Assembly (NCBI GenBank): GCA_018136815.1
Contig: CM030931.1
Span: 795,511 to 859,510, forward strand
From: Isochrysis galbana
Taxonomy: Eukaryota; Haptophyta; Isochrysidales; Isochrysidaceae
DNA length: 64,000 bases
Direction of reading: 5' to 3'
The notes under the pieces are model-generated. The model had not been told where the DNA came from. It searched no databases and worked only from the letters and a program-made list of their open reading frames with translations. Shown piece after piece: positions 23,053 through 34,786 of the stretch. A program made the translations under genes and the position numbers. Every line of letters starts with the position of its first letter. The stretch's first letter is position 1.

Positions 23053-25230
23053 TGATCACATAATGTAGTGCTTGGGCCGTCCCAACGGTGGCAATGGTCG
23101 ATGTTGCCGATAAATCGCCGTCGCAGATTTGCCTCGTAACACACATCCATAGGCACGCGATAAATGGGCTTCCCATTCTCGGCGATTGTTGGGTTTGGTG
23201 CACGCTTGGCGATGGTGTTCACCACCTTGCTCACTCTGAATCGCAACCGCAGGAACCACGAGTTATCCTGAAGGGTGACGACAATGCTGCGCGGGAGGCG
23301 CTCAGCTTCTTTCAGCGTGCCAACGCCTTGCCCACAGAATAAACGTTCCTTTGAGAAAATGATGGCCTGTGCAGGCATCGAATTCGTAGCCCCATTTTAG
23401 GCACCACGAGTCGCCACTCGATGTTGCGTAAGTAGTGCATTTTTGGAGTGTCACGAGCGCCCATCACCATCGGGACCGTGCGATGTGCACCTGCCTGCTC
23501 TTGCAGCCTCAACAGAGAGATTGTGGCGCCATCAGCGTGCACATTATGTACACCTCTCCCATCCGGCTGTAACGAAGCCGAGCAAGCGACGGGCACTCTA
23601 CTACCCGAGCATCAAATTCATACGACGTTGATAGTCTTGAAGTAAAGGTATTTGCGATGTTTTCGTTTGCGAGCTGCAACAAGAGGCGTCGAATCTTCAC
23701 TCTTGCCACTCTTGGTGCTTGCGGGGAACCGGCTGCAAGCCGCCATCAAACGTTCTCATATTCATCACCCACATCCAGGAACGTCGATGTAGTCGTGATG
23801 TACACGGGCGAAGAGGTGAAGGTTGAATCAAACTAATTGATGTGTGGATCCGTCTTCATGTGTGGGTTTGTTGTGTGTACGTGTCGTCGATGATGAACAT
23901 TTCAAGTTTCGTCCTCTTCTCACTTGCCCTGCTTGTCGTTGTGGTGCTCTATCGGGAAGTGCTAGCTGCGTGCTGTGTAGGCGCGCCCTCGCAGCCGACG
24001 AAGCCCTCGGCCCCCCGTCAATCGCTTAGTCGATGTCGTGCTCTTGGTGTCTTTTGCCTTGACCAAACTATCTTTACTAGACATTCGCACGCAGGAAAGG
24101 GGGTAGTCTTGTGTTCGGGTGGTTGAGATGCCTTGTAGAGATATTACTATCTCCAGGATTGTGTGCTACGCACATTCGACCGGAGGGGCGTGGGCGCGTT
24201 TGCCTTTGCCTGCAACCAACAACTAAAGTAGAACTAAATAAAACTATTGACTATGGATTGACATCTGGCCGCACTTACCATACTACGAACCCTTACTCAC
24301 TATCACTCACGAGCACGAGCAGACTCACACTCGCGCACACAAAAGTCATACAATGGCTGATTGGCTCGCGCCTTCGGCGATGTTCCAGTGAGGGGGTTTC
24401 CGGGGTTGCAGGAACTTCGACAGGGAGTAGACGTTGCCCCGAGTCCGAGATCATGTTGTGCTTCTTGGTGGCGATGTGGCTGCCGCGGGGATGCCTGCGA
24501 AATGCAGAACAAGATGGCGTTAGGTGTTAGCTACGAGGAGCGTGAGGCGTGAGGCACAAGGCTGGGGCAGCAGACAGGGCTGGAGTGGGGCACAGCGATC
24601 GCACCTTAGCGTCGAGGCGCGATGGCTCTGCGCTCTGCGCGCCCCCTGAATGCGATGCACTGCCGCCCACGCTGCGCAACAAATCGCTGCTGCGCCGCCG
24701 GCCCTCCTCCCACGCCGCATAGGCCTCTGCCTGCGCCAGCTCCGCCTCGCCACACTGCCACCTGTGGAGCAGCTGCAGGAGGCGGTCACGGTGCTGAGTG
24801 CTGAGTGCTGAGGCAGGCGTAGACAAGGAAGAGAATGCCGACAAGAGAGCGACGGGGCGACGGACGATCCGACGGGGGCGACAGTTACGCACAGGAATAA
24901 GGAGGGAATCTTTCGAAAACCCTTAAGTGAGTTGATGAAGACCGAAGTAAAATAGCGCCACGATATAATCCAACGGCCAACACCTGAGGGGGAATCAGGG
25001 TCACACAAGGGGGCGGTTCCTTGCACCGGCGCTACCTGAACGCGCGACTTAGCCTAAATAAAAACGCTAGGAGCACGCAAGGAGGTAAGCCAGGTGAGGG
25101 GCAAGGCAGGCGACAAGGGAGGCGACAAAGGAGGCGAGGGCAAAGAGGGCGAATGGGCGAATGTAGGACGACGCGACGGTGACTAGTGACTAGCCTGCAA
25201 GGAGGGGACATAGAAACGCAAACAACTTCT
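23053..25230. other. no confident gene; several unexplained minus-strand frames
   Basis: Minus-strand frames at 23054-23378, 23312-23596 and 23509-23709 look coding in places (for example SIVVTLQDNSWFLRLRFRVS and RKHRKYLYFKTINVV) but lie in three frames with no splice model I can defend; they may be a decayed transposon gene. At 24527-24892 a minus frame holds HRDRLLQLLHRWQCGEAEL followed by a helical stretch and could be an exon. Nothing is recognised. Confidence 0.3.
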
Positions 25231-25239
25231 AAAACAAAA

Positions 25240-25590
25240 AGGTCGATCGCGGATGCGACAGGGCCGCGGCTCGCCGCGGCCACTCGCTTCGGCGAGGAGT
25301 GATTAGCGCTTCTAGGCTCCCTTTCACGAGTGCCCCCCCCCCCCCCCCTGCGTTGTTTTTACCCGAAAGGGGTTTTCCCCCCAGCGTGGACTCGAGGAGA
25401 GAGAGAGAGGACGTGCTGGGGTGCGCGGGGTCGGTGCGTGCACTGGGGGGAGGACAAATATCGAGGGGAGGGGCCCCCGGTAGCACTCGGACACCTGGCT
25501 CGTCAGGCATGGCGAGATTCCGGGACGGAAAAGTTGTGTCCGATTAGCTAGTAGCTAGTGGCTAGTGGGGTTGGCTAGGATATAAGATTA
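25240..25590 (+). mobile_element. retroposon family B, copy 1
   Basis: From the GGCCGCGGCTCGCCGCGGCC hairpin to GGGGTTGGCTAGGATATAA, this segment is repeated in inverted orientation at 53350-53668, and its 3' 80 bp again at 54350-54428. It holds a poly-C tract, GCGTTGTTTTTACCCGAAAG and GGTCGGTGCGTGCACTGGGG. The right end passes into a T/A-rich tail. Differing left extents among copies suggest reverse transcription. Confidence 0.75.
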
Positions 25591-26157
25591 ATTATTTTAT
25601 TTACTATTTGACACGCACTATTTATAGAGCGCGTCTTCCCTTCCGAGCCCCCGCTCCATTCTCTCCCTCTTCCCCCCGTCCCGCGCGCACCGCTCCAGCC
25701 GGGATCCCTTCCTTCTCTCTCCGCGTCTGTCTCGGCTGCGACCCCAGCGGTTCCCTTGTTTCCTTGGCCAGCGAGGCCCGGAGTCTTTCGCCCCCCTCGC
25801 TCCCTGCGCTCATCCAGGGCCCGACCCCTCCCCTGTTCTATTAGTTTTCACCGGTGTTTCTAGAGTTCCCGTGCCCCTCTCCGTCTTCTCCCTTTTGTCT
25901 TTTGTAGCTTTCTTCGCGCCCTTGCTCGGAAGCAGCCCCTCGTGCCTGTCTCTCGTGGCTGCCCTTCTTCCTCGCTCTGTCCGTCTCCATGCCCGCAGGG
26001 CCCTTGCCCGTCCCATGTAACGAGATCGTACAAGACACCGTCACGCCTCCGACACCCCCTCCTTGACTCCCAGCATGTCACACAACTCAAGCCCAGACAC
26101 AAGCATCAAGCATCAGAAATCCACAACCTCACAAGCTCTCACTTCATCACTCACTCA
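25591..26157. other. no gene seen
   Basis: CT-rich sequence with only compositional ORFs (for example 25608-25844). No repeat partner was found in the window. Confidence 0.4.
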
Positions 26158-26313
26158 CCCCCCCCTTCCCCCCCTTGGTCGACAGGCAGACAAGTGCAGC
26201 GTGGGGGGCCCAGAGGCTCAGGAGCGCCAGCGAGGGAGAGGCAGGGGAGGCCAGGGCTCAGCCCCAGCCTCCTCTGCCCCCTGAGCTGGCCTCCAGGAGC
26301 CTCCAGGGGTCGC
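26158..26313 (-). repeat. fragment of retroposon family D
   Basis: Matches 34288-34440 almost base for base (CAGAGGCTCAGGAGCGCCAG, then CAGCCTCCTCTGCCCCCTGA and CCTCCAGGAGCCTCCAGGGG). It abuts the recombinase remnant at 26314, so it probably interrupts or truncates it. Confidence 0.8.
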
Positions 26314-26730
26314 CAATATTAATAGGAAAACGAACGATACGGCGGTTTGCCACATGCTTGCGTTGCTTCTCTGACAGCCGCAACCGAAGGAAGTGATGGT
26401 CTACTCCAAAGTCTGATGAGGCGAGGAGTGTAGTCGAGTCTTGTCTCCCCATGAAGAGGAAAGCGAGACACACCGCGAACCTGTGGCGGAGGTCGAAAGT
26501 AGACGCGAATTCATCGCCGCGTAGCACCTGCACGATAGCAGATGCTGGCAGTGGAACACGGGAGTCGGTAGTGCGGGCCCGAGCCTGCGAACGAGCCATG
26601 CCTTTCTTGCTGAGAGAGACGAGGTGGCCGGTGGCCGGCCTGTCAAACCCGAAATCGGCGTGCATCGAGTTGATTGCAGAGAGATAAGGCTGCAAGCTAG
26701 AGGCGGCGACGGTGAGGAGAGGAGGGGAGC
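26314..26730 (-). pseudogene. tyrosine recombinase (YR) remnant
   Basis: The minus frame has an N-terminal core-binding part (LQPYLSAINSMHADFGF), a basic linker (KKGMARSQARARTT), VPLPASAIVQVL, and the start of the catalytic domain with FLFMGRQDSTTLLASSDF (the first catalytic Arg and following helix), then LRLRLSEKQRK. The C-terminal HxxR and Tyr motifs are missing where family D sequence begins. The style is that of YRs in eukaryotic Crypton, DIRS or Ngaro elements; which one cannot be decided. Confidence 0.5.
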
Positions 26731-26795
26731 AACGCACGTGTGAACAGAGCTCGTGAAAGGAGAAGAGCACAAGCCTGGGGGCGCGAGGTGACGCG

Positions 26796-27545
26796 ATGCG
26801 CGTCGCGTGCCTCTGCCTTGCGATCGTCTCCGCCTCTCGCGCGAGCGGCTCGGGCTCGTCTAGCTCGAGACAGCATGTCATGGCGGATGACGTGGCCCCA
26901 ATCGACTTCAACACTGCTATCCGCGTCGCCCGCTCCGCACTCCAAGCCGGCGCGAGCCCAGAGGCGGCAGTCGCTGACGCTGAGCTTGTGCTGGCGGGTG
27001 AGAGACCGTTCGCTTCCCTCGCCTCGCTGTCCCTCGAAGGCGGCTACCTGTGCGACAAGTGGCTCACAAATTCAGAGGCTCGCCTCGCCCTACACGAGGC
27101 CGTCACCGCGTGCGATGTCCAGTGGGAGATGATGCCATATGGAAGGAGACTATCCATTAACGCACCCTTCCCACCATGGCTGCTTGAGCTGGCCGCGCGC
27201 CTCGCGCCCGCATTTGATGGCACGCCGCCTGATCAGTGCGATCTCTACGCCCTTGAACCAGATCATCAGGCTCCGGAGAGCTGCATGGACGAGCCTGAGG
27301 GCGTCTACGCGCCCGTCTCTGCATGTGTATCCCTCCTAGGCTGTGGGCGACTTCTATGCTCTGTTGCTCATGGCAGCTCGTCCGAGTTGGAGGTTCCAGC
27401 GGGCGCATGCCTCCTTCTACGAGACGAGGCGCATAGGTGCCTATCTCTTCGTAGAGTGGCTGCCGAACGTCACCTTGCCCTCGTCTTCCGCCGAAGACTC
27501 GACCAGCCAATGGTCGCTGAGACTCATTCCTCGGAAGATGGCTAG
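26796..27545 (+). CDS. possible AlkB-like / 2OG-Fe(II) dioxygenase-fold protein
   Basis: Single exon of 249 codons. A hydrophobic leader (MRVACLCLAIVSASRA) suggests secretion or organelle import. The middle has PFPPWLLELAARLAPAF, and the C-terminal third follows the AlkB layout: ESCMDEPEGVYAPVSACVSL, then LEVPAGACLLLRDEAHRCLS, then RHLALVFRRR (family: HxD..yg.pi..lSL, v.l..gsll.l...aRh.w.H, R.slTFRR). The usual HxD metal ligand appears as CMD, so activity is doubtful or the assignment is wrong. The start lies about 70 bp from the minus-strand YR remnant. Confidence 0.4.
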   Translation: MRVACLCLAIVSASRASGSGSSSSRQHVMADDVAPIDFNTAIRVARSALQAGASPEAAVADAELVLAGERPFASLASLSLEGGYLCDKWLTNSEARLALHEAVTACDVQWEMMPYGRRLSINAPFPPWLLELAARLAPAFDGTPPDQCDLYALEPDHQAPESCMDEPEGVYAPVSACVSLLGCGRLLCSVAHGSSSELEVPAGACLLLRDEAHRCLSLRRVAAERHLALVFRRRLDQPMVAETHSSEDG

Positions 27546-28544
27546 CATGGAAGCTCCTCTGAATCGGGTGCACCGTTGAGCGACAGAGCATCGCATAGGA
27601 ATCTTCGTGCCGAATCAACGTGGTTGAGTAGACGCTTTTCTCTAGCACGCCCCACATTTGCCTGTACTTAGGCGCCCTCGTCTCTCGCTGCTAACTAGTC
27701 ATTGCTAGTGCTAATGTCTAGGGTTTTCATATTACTACTAGTCCTTTTCCTCACTCCATGAGACAAACTCGCCTAAAACGCGGCGAGAACCCCCCTCACA
27801 CGAACCGCTCCAGCTCAGCCGGACCGGCATCACCTGCCACGCTACCCCAAAAGCAGGGCAAAACAAAGACACAAAAGAGGCCCGGTCGAGAAGGGAGAAG
27901 GTGCAACCTGCATCCTGAGCACCTGAGCCTGAGGTCTAGTAATTTCTTACCCCTTCCCCCTCATTCATCATGTTGGTGTAAACTATAGGAGCACCCACAC
28001 TTTGGAGGATCGAACGGCAACTCGCCACCCTTCATTTCAGGGACTCCTCCTGTTGTGCATCGGGAGAGCCATTCCACAAGTTCTATTCTTAGGGCGTGTA
28101 CATCAGAAGACCCATTCCATGCGACACGTTTCTATTCTTAGAACCAGGGTGTGTGGGTTCACGTTGACACGCCCTCGAGGGCCCAGTACAGTAGCTTGGG
28201 CAAGGTGTTAACCCATCTGGCCTCTTACAAGTGTTGACGCAGGGCACAACAAGTGTTGACACCGTGTTGACGCACTTCCACTTGTCAGTGCTGCGGTTGC
28301 TGGTTCTACTTGCTTTAGCTTTAGCGGGCAGCGCGGCAGCGCGCGAGGGAATGCGCGGTCAAATGACAAAATGTCTATCGGGACGCGCGCGAGCGCCGCC
28401 TCGTCGCTGCGCGCGGCCCCGCGCAGGTGGAACGCGCAGGTGACAGGCGACGCGCAGCGCGCAACGCGAGCGTCGGCCGGTCGCGCGCAGCGAGGGCGAC
28501 GAGCAGCCGGTCGGTCCACGGCCGCGAAGGCGGCGGCAGGCGGC
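27546..28544. other. no gene seen; short direct repeats
   Basis: TTCTATTCTTAG is repeated at 28080 and 28130, and GTGTTGAC occurs three times at 28232-28272. The GC-rich stretch 28320-28540 has open but compositional frames. No gene is supported. Confidence 0.45.
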
Positions 28545-29836
28545 CCCATCTAGGACTGAGCCTCCTGGATTGGGATAACCACATCAAGGCACTGGCACTG
28601 CAAGCCAAGTGGATCTTGAACTGCTTGGACGCCCGGGAGGTAGCTACATCTCGATGGGTCCATTTCTAAAGTCATGGGAGAAGACAGCCGAATGGTCTAG
28701 ATCAAGAATAGCAGAAGTCACTAATGAATATATGGACCTTCTTAGGGAGAAAGCGGTGTCTCCTCCCCTTGCCCCGGGAGAACATGAGTTAGCCCCCCAA
28801 GAAGACCCGGACGCGCACGACCTAGGAGAAATCCTAGTGGACAAAGAGCATAGGTACTATCTGCGCCGAAGTGGCGACTATCACGTAGTCAAGCTTAACG
28901 TTATAGGAGAGCCTCATATCCATGAGAGGGCTAGCCCACAGCCATTAATTACCAGACGAACTGTACACTCCGCTGAAGTGGGGCCGAGCATACGATGGGC
29001 CGGCTGAAACGGCATACCCGATTCCACAAGAATATACATTTAAAGACGCGCATAAAACCCTAGAGGACATTAACGTCAAGACGCTGACTAAAGCGTTTCT
29101 CGCAATGAGGAAAACGAAGAAGCAAAAATCCACATTGAGGTGGGAAAGAAGACTGCCGGACCTCTCCGGAAAAGGGAAACAAATATCTCAGCTATACAAG
29201 TATAACTTTCTAACGCCAAGGGACTCGTATATGCACTTCAAACGCGTCCTGCATAGGAGAATAGCCACGGCGAACCGGTTCGCTGACGATCCGACGTGCC
29301 GCTTTTGCGGTATAGCCCCCGAGAGCTCCACCCATATAGCCTCGTGCATTGCGACGGAGCCCATATTCGAATTCATAGAAGGGCTTCTGGGGATAAATCT
29401 TCGACCGGGCTCTGAGGTAGCCCAACGCCTCTTCTGTTACCAGGTAGACTGACCGCATCCCTCCTCGGGGTACCTAGCTATCCTGGCGTGGAGATATATC
29501 CTCACGGACTTTTACAATATTCAGTACGGCAACGCGGACGGCAGGTCCGTTAGGCTAATCTTAAAAACTATCCTTACGAGATACGAGATACCACCTATTA
29601 GTAACGGCGAAGGTCGGCTTCTTTCAAAGGCTAAAAAAACAACGCGAGAACATGGGGCTACACGCCCCGAGCAACAAGCATATTCGGAAAATGATAAGCC
29701 CCCTGTACACTATAGACAAGGATTTCAACCTAGGAAACGTCAACAGACCTCTTGCAGGCGGCGAGAGGCCTGGATATACGGAACATCACCTAGGTTAGCT
29801 AAATTTCTGAATAGGAACCACAGCGGGAACCAATAA
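28545..29836 (+). pseudogene. 5'-truncated LINE (non-LTR retrotransposon), C-terminal end of ORF2
   Basis: Begins with LSLLDWDNHIKALALQAKWI, the conserved block just after the RT domain of plant- and algal-type LINEs. After frame breaks comes DSYMHFKRVLHRRIATANRF followed by a CRFCG...STHIASC zinc-binding motif (zf-RVT type, Cx2C...Hx4C) at about 29221-29357. The frame is then broken by stops and resumes as WRYILTDFYN. RT and endonuclease domains are absent. Base composition is more AT-rich than the surroundings. Stops and shifts show it is dead. Confidence 0.75.
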
Positions 29837-31206
29837 GGACCTTACGTTATACAAGTGAGGGAAACCCGAGTCGAAACCAGACCAAGGGACGAGCCACAGT
29901 CTCCCGCCCCCTTCTCTCCAACTCCCGGCCGAAGCAGCGCGCGCGGCCTCCCTGGAACCAGCTTCTCCGCTACAGAGGGAACTGGGGAAGGGGGAGGGGG
30001 TTGCTAGGGGTAAAGGTTGGGTAGTAGGGAGGTACATAAGCACACTGCCGCAAGCCGCACGTGTAGCGGGGATTTTTAAGAAGATTTTTTAATATTCAGT
30101 TGTTTTATTACTACTACTATCATATACACACGGTAAAGCCTAAGTGGCGAACTTCGATACCCAGGTACTGGCTTCAGACTTTGGCCGCACCAAAATCGTT
30201 CCACAGAGCAATCAAAAACTTAGTCGAAAGAATTCTATAGCCCGCGCCCAGAGTCGCACTCCTTCGCCCGCACCAGCCAGCTATCGTACTGATAGCACCC
30301 TCCACTTGCGCCCTGCGCCACTGCACGAGCCATCCACTACCCAATTGCCAACTCCAGCTGCTGCCGTTGCAGCAGCCCCTCCAACCGCGCCCATCGCGGC
30401 CCCACAGCCCACAGATCCAGGAAGACGGCACTCTAGCAAGGGCCGGGCCACCCTGCCCTCCACAATGATGGAGGGTGGACCGCCTGAATGAATGAACCCT
30501 TCCACTTCTTGGCGAGCTCGAGCTGGAGCAGCCATGAACATCAACGGCACCAAGAGGGGCGCCTTGCGCCTTGCTTGAATTTTGCTCGGTACTCGCCCAA
30601 GCCCAAGTCAAGAAGGGCCGAATCCTTCTGCAAGCTACAAGGGCTACACGCATACACAGACGGCTCGCACACCCGAGCGCACGCGCATGACCGCCAATGA
30701 GATGGGTTGGCACGTGGTGCAAGTGCCGGCCAACCCAAGCGCCCCGGCAAGCGGAGCAGATAGTATGAGCATTGTGAAACATCGTGGCATTTACATCCTC
30801 GTTCGCCCACCTGCCACTCGGTTGCTCTTGGGAGTGAGCCCACGTCTCCATCTCCGCGCTAGCGGCACCTGCGTTTGGCCGCGCTGCCTTACTCTATGAG
30901 GGCAAGCAGGCCTGGAAGCTTGCGGCCAGGCAAATCGGTACTTCTAGGCCTGCTGACACGTGTTGAGAAGAGGTAGGCGAGGCGAAAGGTTCTCTCCACG
31001 TCAACAACGGCTGAGTCGGGGATGAAAGTGCACCGGTAGACTCGCGCGCTCGCTAGCCGCCGAGGGAGGCGGCCGGCCCCATGGACAGGAAAGAGTGGCG
31101 AGGGAGGGGACTGCGATGCTTGCTTGGTTGTGGTCAGTCGTGTTGAGAGGGTGCTCCTTGCCTTAACTAGCACGCGACACACGACGTTCCCTATGTGGCG
31201 AGGCGG
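29837..31206. other. repeat remnants and a doubtful ORF
   Basis: At 29850-30128 there is retroposon-like sequence ending in GTTTTATTACTACTACTA, similar in style to the 3' ends of families A and B. At 30144-30491 an open frame (Pro/Ala/Ser/Thr-rich, SIARAQSRTPSPAP) begins right after it and could be a broken exon. Minus-strand frames at 30174-30851 and 30889-31182 lack support. Confidence 0.3.
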
Positions 31207-33563
31207 CTAGTTGCCACGTCGTCGCAATTTGCGCCTCATCTCATCTCGCCTGATCGGCGAGCTTTCTTCGTTGGCTTGGGCAATGGAGATGCGATCGCAA
31301 GAGGCGAATTCCGTCGCCCAGCTGCCGCAGCCCTCGCATGATGAGGTGGCGGCCGCAGCCGAGTACATGCCGGCCACCAGCCAAGTGAAGCGTCGCTGAG
31401 CAAATCGGTCAAGTGGTGAGGTCGCATCACGTATCAGAACAGGGTGGAGCCTTGCCGTCCAGAGCTCGATTCCTCTCCCATCAGCTTCCTCAGCCAGTTC
31501 CCATCCCATCCATAGGTTGGTTGCACTGACCTCGCGCTCTTGGAGCCATTGCCGCATGGAAACGCCACAAAACACAAGATCGTCGAGAGAGGACGCACGC
31601 TTGAAGGAGTCCGAGCTTCCATAGGTGAGAACAGCATAGCCGCAATGCCTTTCACCGGAGATGAGCTCACGGCCGTCCAGAGAAATGCCGAGGGGCAAGG
31701 CCCATCGGCTCAGTCCGTGCAGACCATGCAGCCCAACGACGAGAGAAGGCGCGGAGAGAGCCGACGACTTGCTTACGTCACTTTCGGACGCGAATCGAAT
31801 GTGTGCCCCGTCGCACATTTCAGCATACACCCGTGCGCGGCGCGTTTCCGGAATCTCCCATCGGCAGCCGCGGCAATTCAGCTCAATCAACATGTCTGAG
31901 GCGGACAACGCGAGGACCGGCAATGAGAGGGGGCAATGTAGTGCGCTCGTCGCGAGCTCTCGACGCACCTTGTCTACTTAAGTCGGCGATCGGTTGGCCA
32001 ACCATGGATGAGGACATGCTGGCGTAAAAGGGCTTCAACTGAAGGTGATCGACGGCGGCGACGGCGTTTGCATATTCACTCAACGACCCAAAGTGGAGGA
32101 AATGGGCGTTATGCAGGAGGGCAGCGCGAAACTCCAGATGGGAAGTTGCGGCGTGTAGGGAGCCGAGCATTGAGGGAGTGAGCCTACACCGATACACATG
32201 ATAGGAGAGTGGGCGGCGAGCTGACCCGCTTAACAAGCACAATGGAGATCGCTGAATGCGCCGGAAGGCCATCGGATTGAGGAGCGTTGATAGGCGAGAT
32301 GGGCTGGAAGAGAAATGTGGGATCCAAGCGCGCGCACGCCTTCTACGACGCATAAACGCCCGGCGGGGACACTACCACCTCTACACTCGCAGTTGCAGAT
32401 GCTCACTTGGATCCTCCTCGTAGCATTCTTTCCGTGTACGCATTCTTGTCAAGGTGCGGCAGTGGAGAACTCGCGATCTCAAGGTAAAAGTCCAAGTAGA
32501 GGCGTGCGCGGCGCAACAGGCTCATGATGGGAAGAGGGGTCCAGGACGGCTCGGATGCGCTCGAGATTGCGTGAGGGTTTCGAGCTCCCCATGCCATTGC
32601 GCCGCCAAGGGCCACACCAAGGACGGAAGCAGCCACCACGCCTCTGCTGGAGGAGCATCCCCCCCGCGCGCTATTCATCACAGCGGCACCAATTACACCT
32701 CCTGCAACGCATCCAGCCGTAATGTTGAGCATCCAACTTTGCCGCCGACGCCATGGTCCCACATGCGAGATGTCGCCGCACAAGGCGTCGGCCCATCCGT
32801 TGGTGGCCCACCCGAGGAGTGCACAGACCTGCTGGCTGCTCATGGAGAAGATGCCTGTGTCGACGGCGCATCGCTCCTCCGACGAGCTCGTTTGCCGAAA
32901 TGCCGCGTGCTCTCTGAGCACGGACATCGGCGCCTTTTGGAAGAAGTCGCTGACAGGTATGGTGACTCCGTCGGTCGGCACGCAAGTGGAGCACCCAAAG
33001 ACGCCGTGGCGGGACCCCTGCTCCAGCGAAGTCTGTACACCGAATCCGCACAGATCCCCTCGTGCAAACCCGGTCGGCAGGGCGCGAGCGGAGTCGAAAT
33101 GCACGATCACATCTCCGGAGCACACGATAGTCTCGCCGTCTTTCCACGGGTAGGAGGTGTACAGAGTGAGGAGCACGTCAAGCACAGTCGGCGGCTGGTC
33201 AGAACCGTGGCTCAGTGAGAGTGGAGCGAAGAGCTTCCCTTCGGGGACATAGCAAGGTAAACGCCGTGACTCGCCCCCCGCATGCACCACAAGAGTGCGC
33301 TTCTTGCTGAAGAACTCGGCTGCTTCCGCCTTCCCCACCCGCCGAGCGCCAGTTGCCTCTTGAAGCAGCAGCTCAGAGAGCGCGAGGAGCGTGCCGCCGC
33401 CCGAACCGACGCGGCCGTTCTCTGGGTCGGAGAAGAAGCGCCACTCGATAGTCCGTGGGTACACACCTGCCGCGAGCCGCGCCTCCACCAGCTCTTCGTA
33501 GCGGGCCGCCTGAGACTCGCTTGAGGCAGTGAGAACCACGAAGTCCATCGCAGCCGCCGGCAC
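31207..33563 (-). CDS. fucose-1-phosphate guanylyltransferase-like protein, 3 exons
   Basis: Exons on the minus strand: 33563-32407, 32303-31969, 31895-31207 (stop); phases 2 and 1 match and give 726 residues. The N-terminus (VVLTASSESQAARYEELVE, then FSDPENGRVGSGGGTLLAL) and LVVHAGGESRRLPCYVPEGK are the GDP-fucose pyrophosphorylase signature (PF07959), with CSGDVIVHFD following. Exon 2 carries FLHFGSLSEY, and exon 3 YGSSDSFKRA and LWTARLHP, all in family order. The predicted reaction is L-fucose-1-phosphate plus GTP to GDP-fucose, the salvage route. Plant FKGP has a C-terminal GHMP fucokinase domain; here the protein stops before it. A Gly/Ala-rich hydrophobic stretch (VAGGVIGAAVMNSARGG) in exon 1 looks like an insertion. 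Confidence 0.8.
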
Positions 33564-33875
33564 GGCGACCCTCTCTAGAGAATGTCCGGTAGAGTGCTCC
33601 TAAACTTAGAAACCGAGGTAAACGAAAGGTCGTAAGAAACATGACCGGCTCTCGCTCTCGCTCTCGCTCTTGTTTCGCTGATGACGCGAGGGTGTTCGCC
33701 GATGCGAGCGCGCCAGAGCCAGAGCGCTCTCCGATTGAAGAGCAGGCTATCAATGGATGCATCGCGGGCGCCACGCCCCATACGTGCCCGCTCCGCCCCA
33801 GGTTGCGACACGCCGCGCTCAGGCTCAGGCCTTGCTGACCCAGACCAGGCGACGGTTGTCCCACACATGAGAGCC

Positions 33876-33907
33876 CGCTACATGCTACATGCTACATGCT
33901 ACATGTG
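33876..33907 (+). repeat. GCTACAT tandem repeat
   Basis: About four and a half copies of the 8-bp unit GCTACAT(G) in a row. Just upstream, 33650-33672 is a short TCTCGC-type repeat. Confidence 0.8.
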
Positions 33908-34072
33908 AAACACGTCAGGAACCGTGTATTTGGATTTTTTCCGGACAGCAAAAATGCACGCTTCTTGCTGTTAGTTTTGTTCGGCAATAGGCCGGGGCTG
34001 CGGCGCTGTGGCCACACACAAACACACAATGGCCCCTAACAAAAATTTGCTAAATGATTCATGATTCAGGCT

Positions 34073-34490
34073 CAACTAAGTTTATACTTGGTTCGCCTAT
34101 GGGGGGGCACGAGCCTCCTCCTCTCTCCACTCCTCCCCTGCCGTGGGGGAGGAACCACCCATCCTCCTAGCATGCCTGATGGCTTGCCAGGAGGCCACTG
34201 CCCTACTGACCCACTCTCCCACTGATAGGCACGCCTGGATCGCTCGTCCTGGCCCCTCGTGGCCAGCCCATCGCTCCAACCCCCCCTCCCCCCCTGGTCG
34301 ACAGGCAGACAGGTGCAGATTGGGGGCCCCAGAGGCTCAGGAGCGCCAGCGAGGGAGAGGCAGGGGAGGCCAGGAGGCCAGGGCCCAGCCCCAGCCTCCT
34401 CTGCCCCCTGAGCTGGCCTCCAGGAGCCTCCAGGGGTCGCCAGGGGCAGCTGCAGGCCTGCCGCAGGCGCGCCATCGCGCGTGCCGCAGG
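34073..34490 (-). mobile_element. retroposon family D, copy in inverted orientation to 62.3-62.9 kb
   Basis: Begins with CAACTAAGTTTATACTTGGT and continues with GGGGGGGCACGAGCC, the CAGGAGGCCACTGCCCTACT region, GTCGACAGGCAGACAGGTGC and the CCCCAGCCTCC module. The reverse complement of 62480-62893 aligns along most of its length. The section 34288-34440 is also present at 26.2 kb. Confidence 0.8.
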
Positions 34491-34786
34491 AGAGGAGAGA
34501 AAGAGCGCGGAGAAGGGGGTGGGCGGAGCGAGAGCTCCGCTCACCGAAAAATAGGTAAGTCCCGCACCTGTTTACAGGATAAATAAGTCGGTAAGTCGGG
34601 GCTGAGGCCGCCGCCCACTCGGAGACACAGGAGGAAGGGGGGGAATGATCACCGGGGGGAGGCGCGGGCCACCGGACCATATCTAAGCCCTTCACCCCTA
34701 TCCCCCTAGTAGTGCACGGGGGGAGCCGCCTTATGGCGGGGGGAGAAGGGCCGGGGGAGTGGGGGTGTAGAAAGTTTCCTGCCGGC

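Noticed and set aside
26731-26914. N-terminal extension of the YR frame
   Set aside because: Overlaps the start of the plus-strand AlkB-like gene and lacks recombinase features; recombinase similarity starts near 26720.
30174-30851. 225-codon minus ORF
   Set aside because: Cys/Trp/Gly-rich composition typical of an antisense shadow; no domain or splice support.
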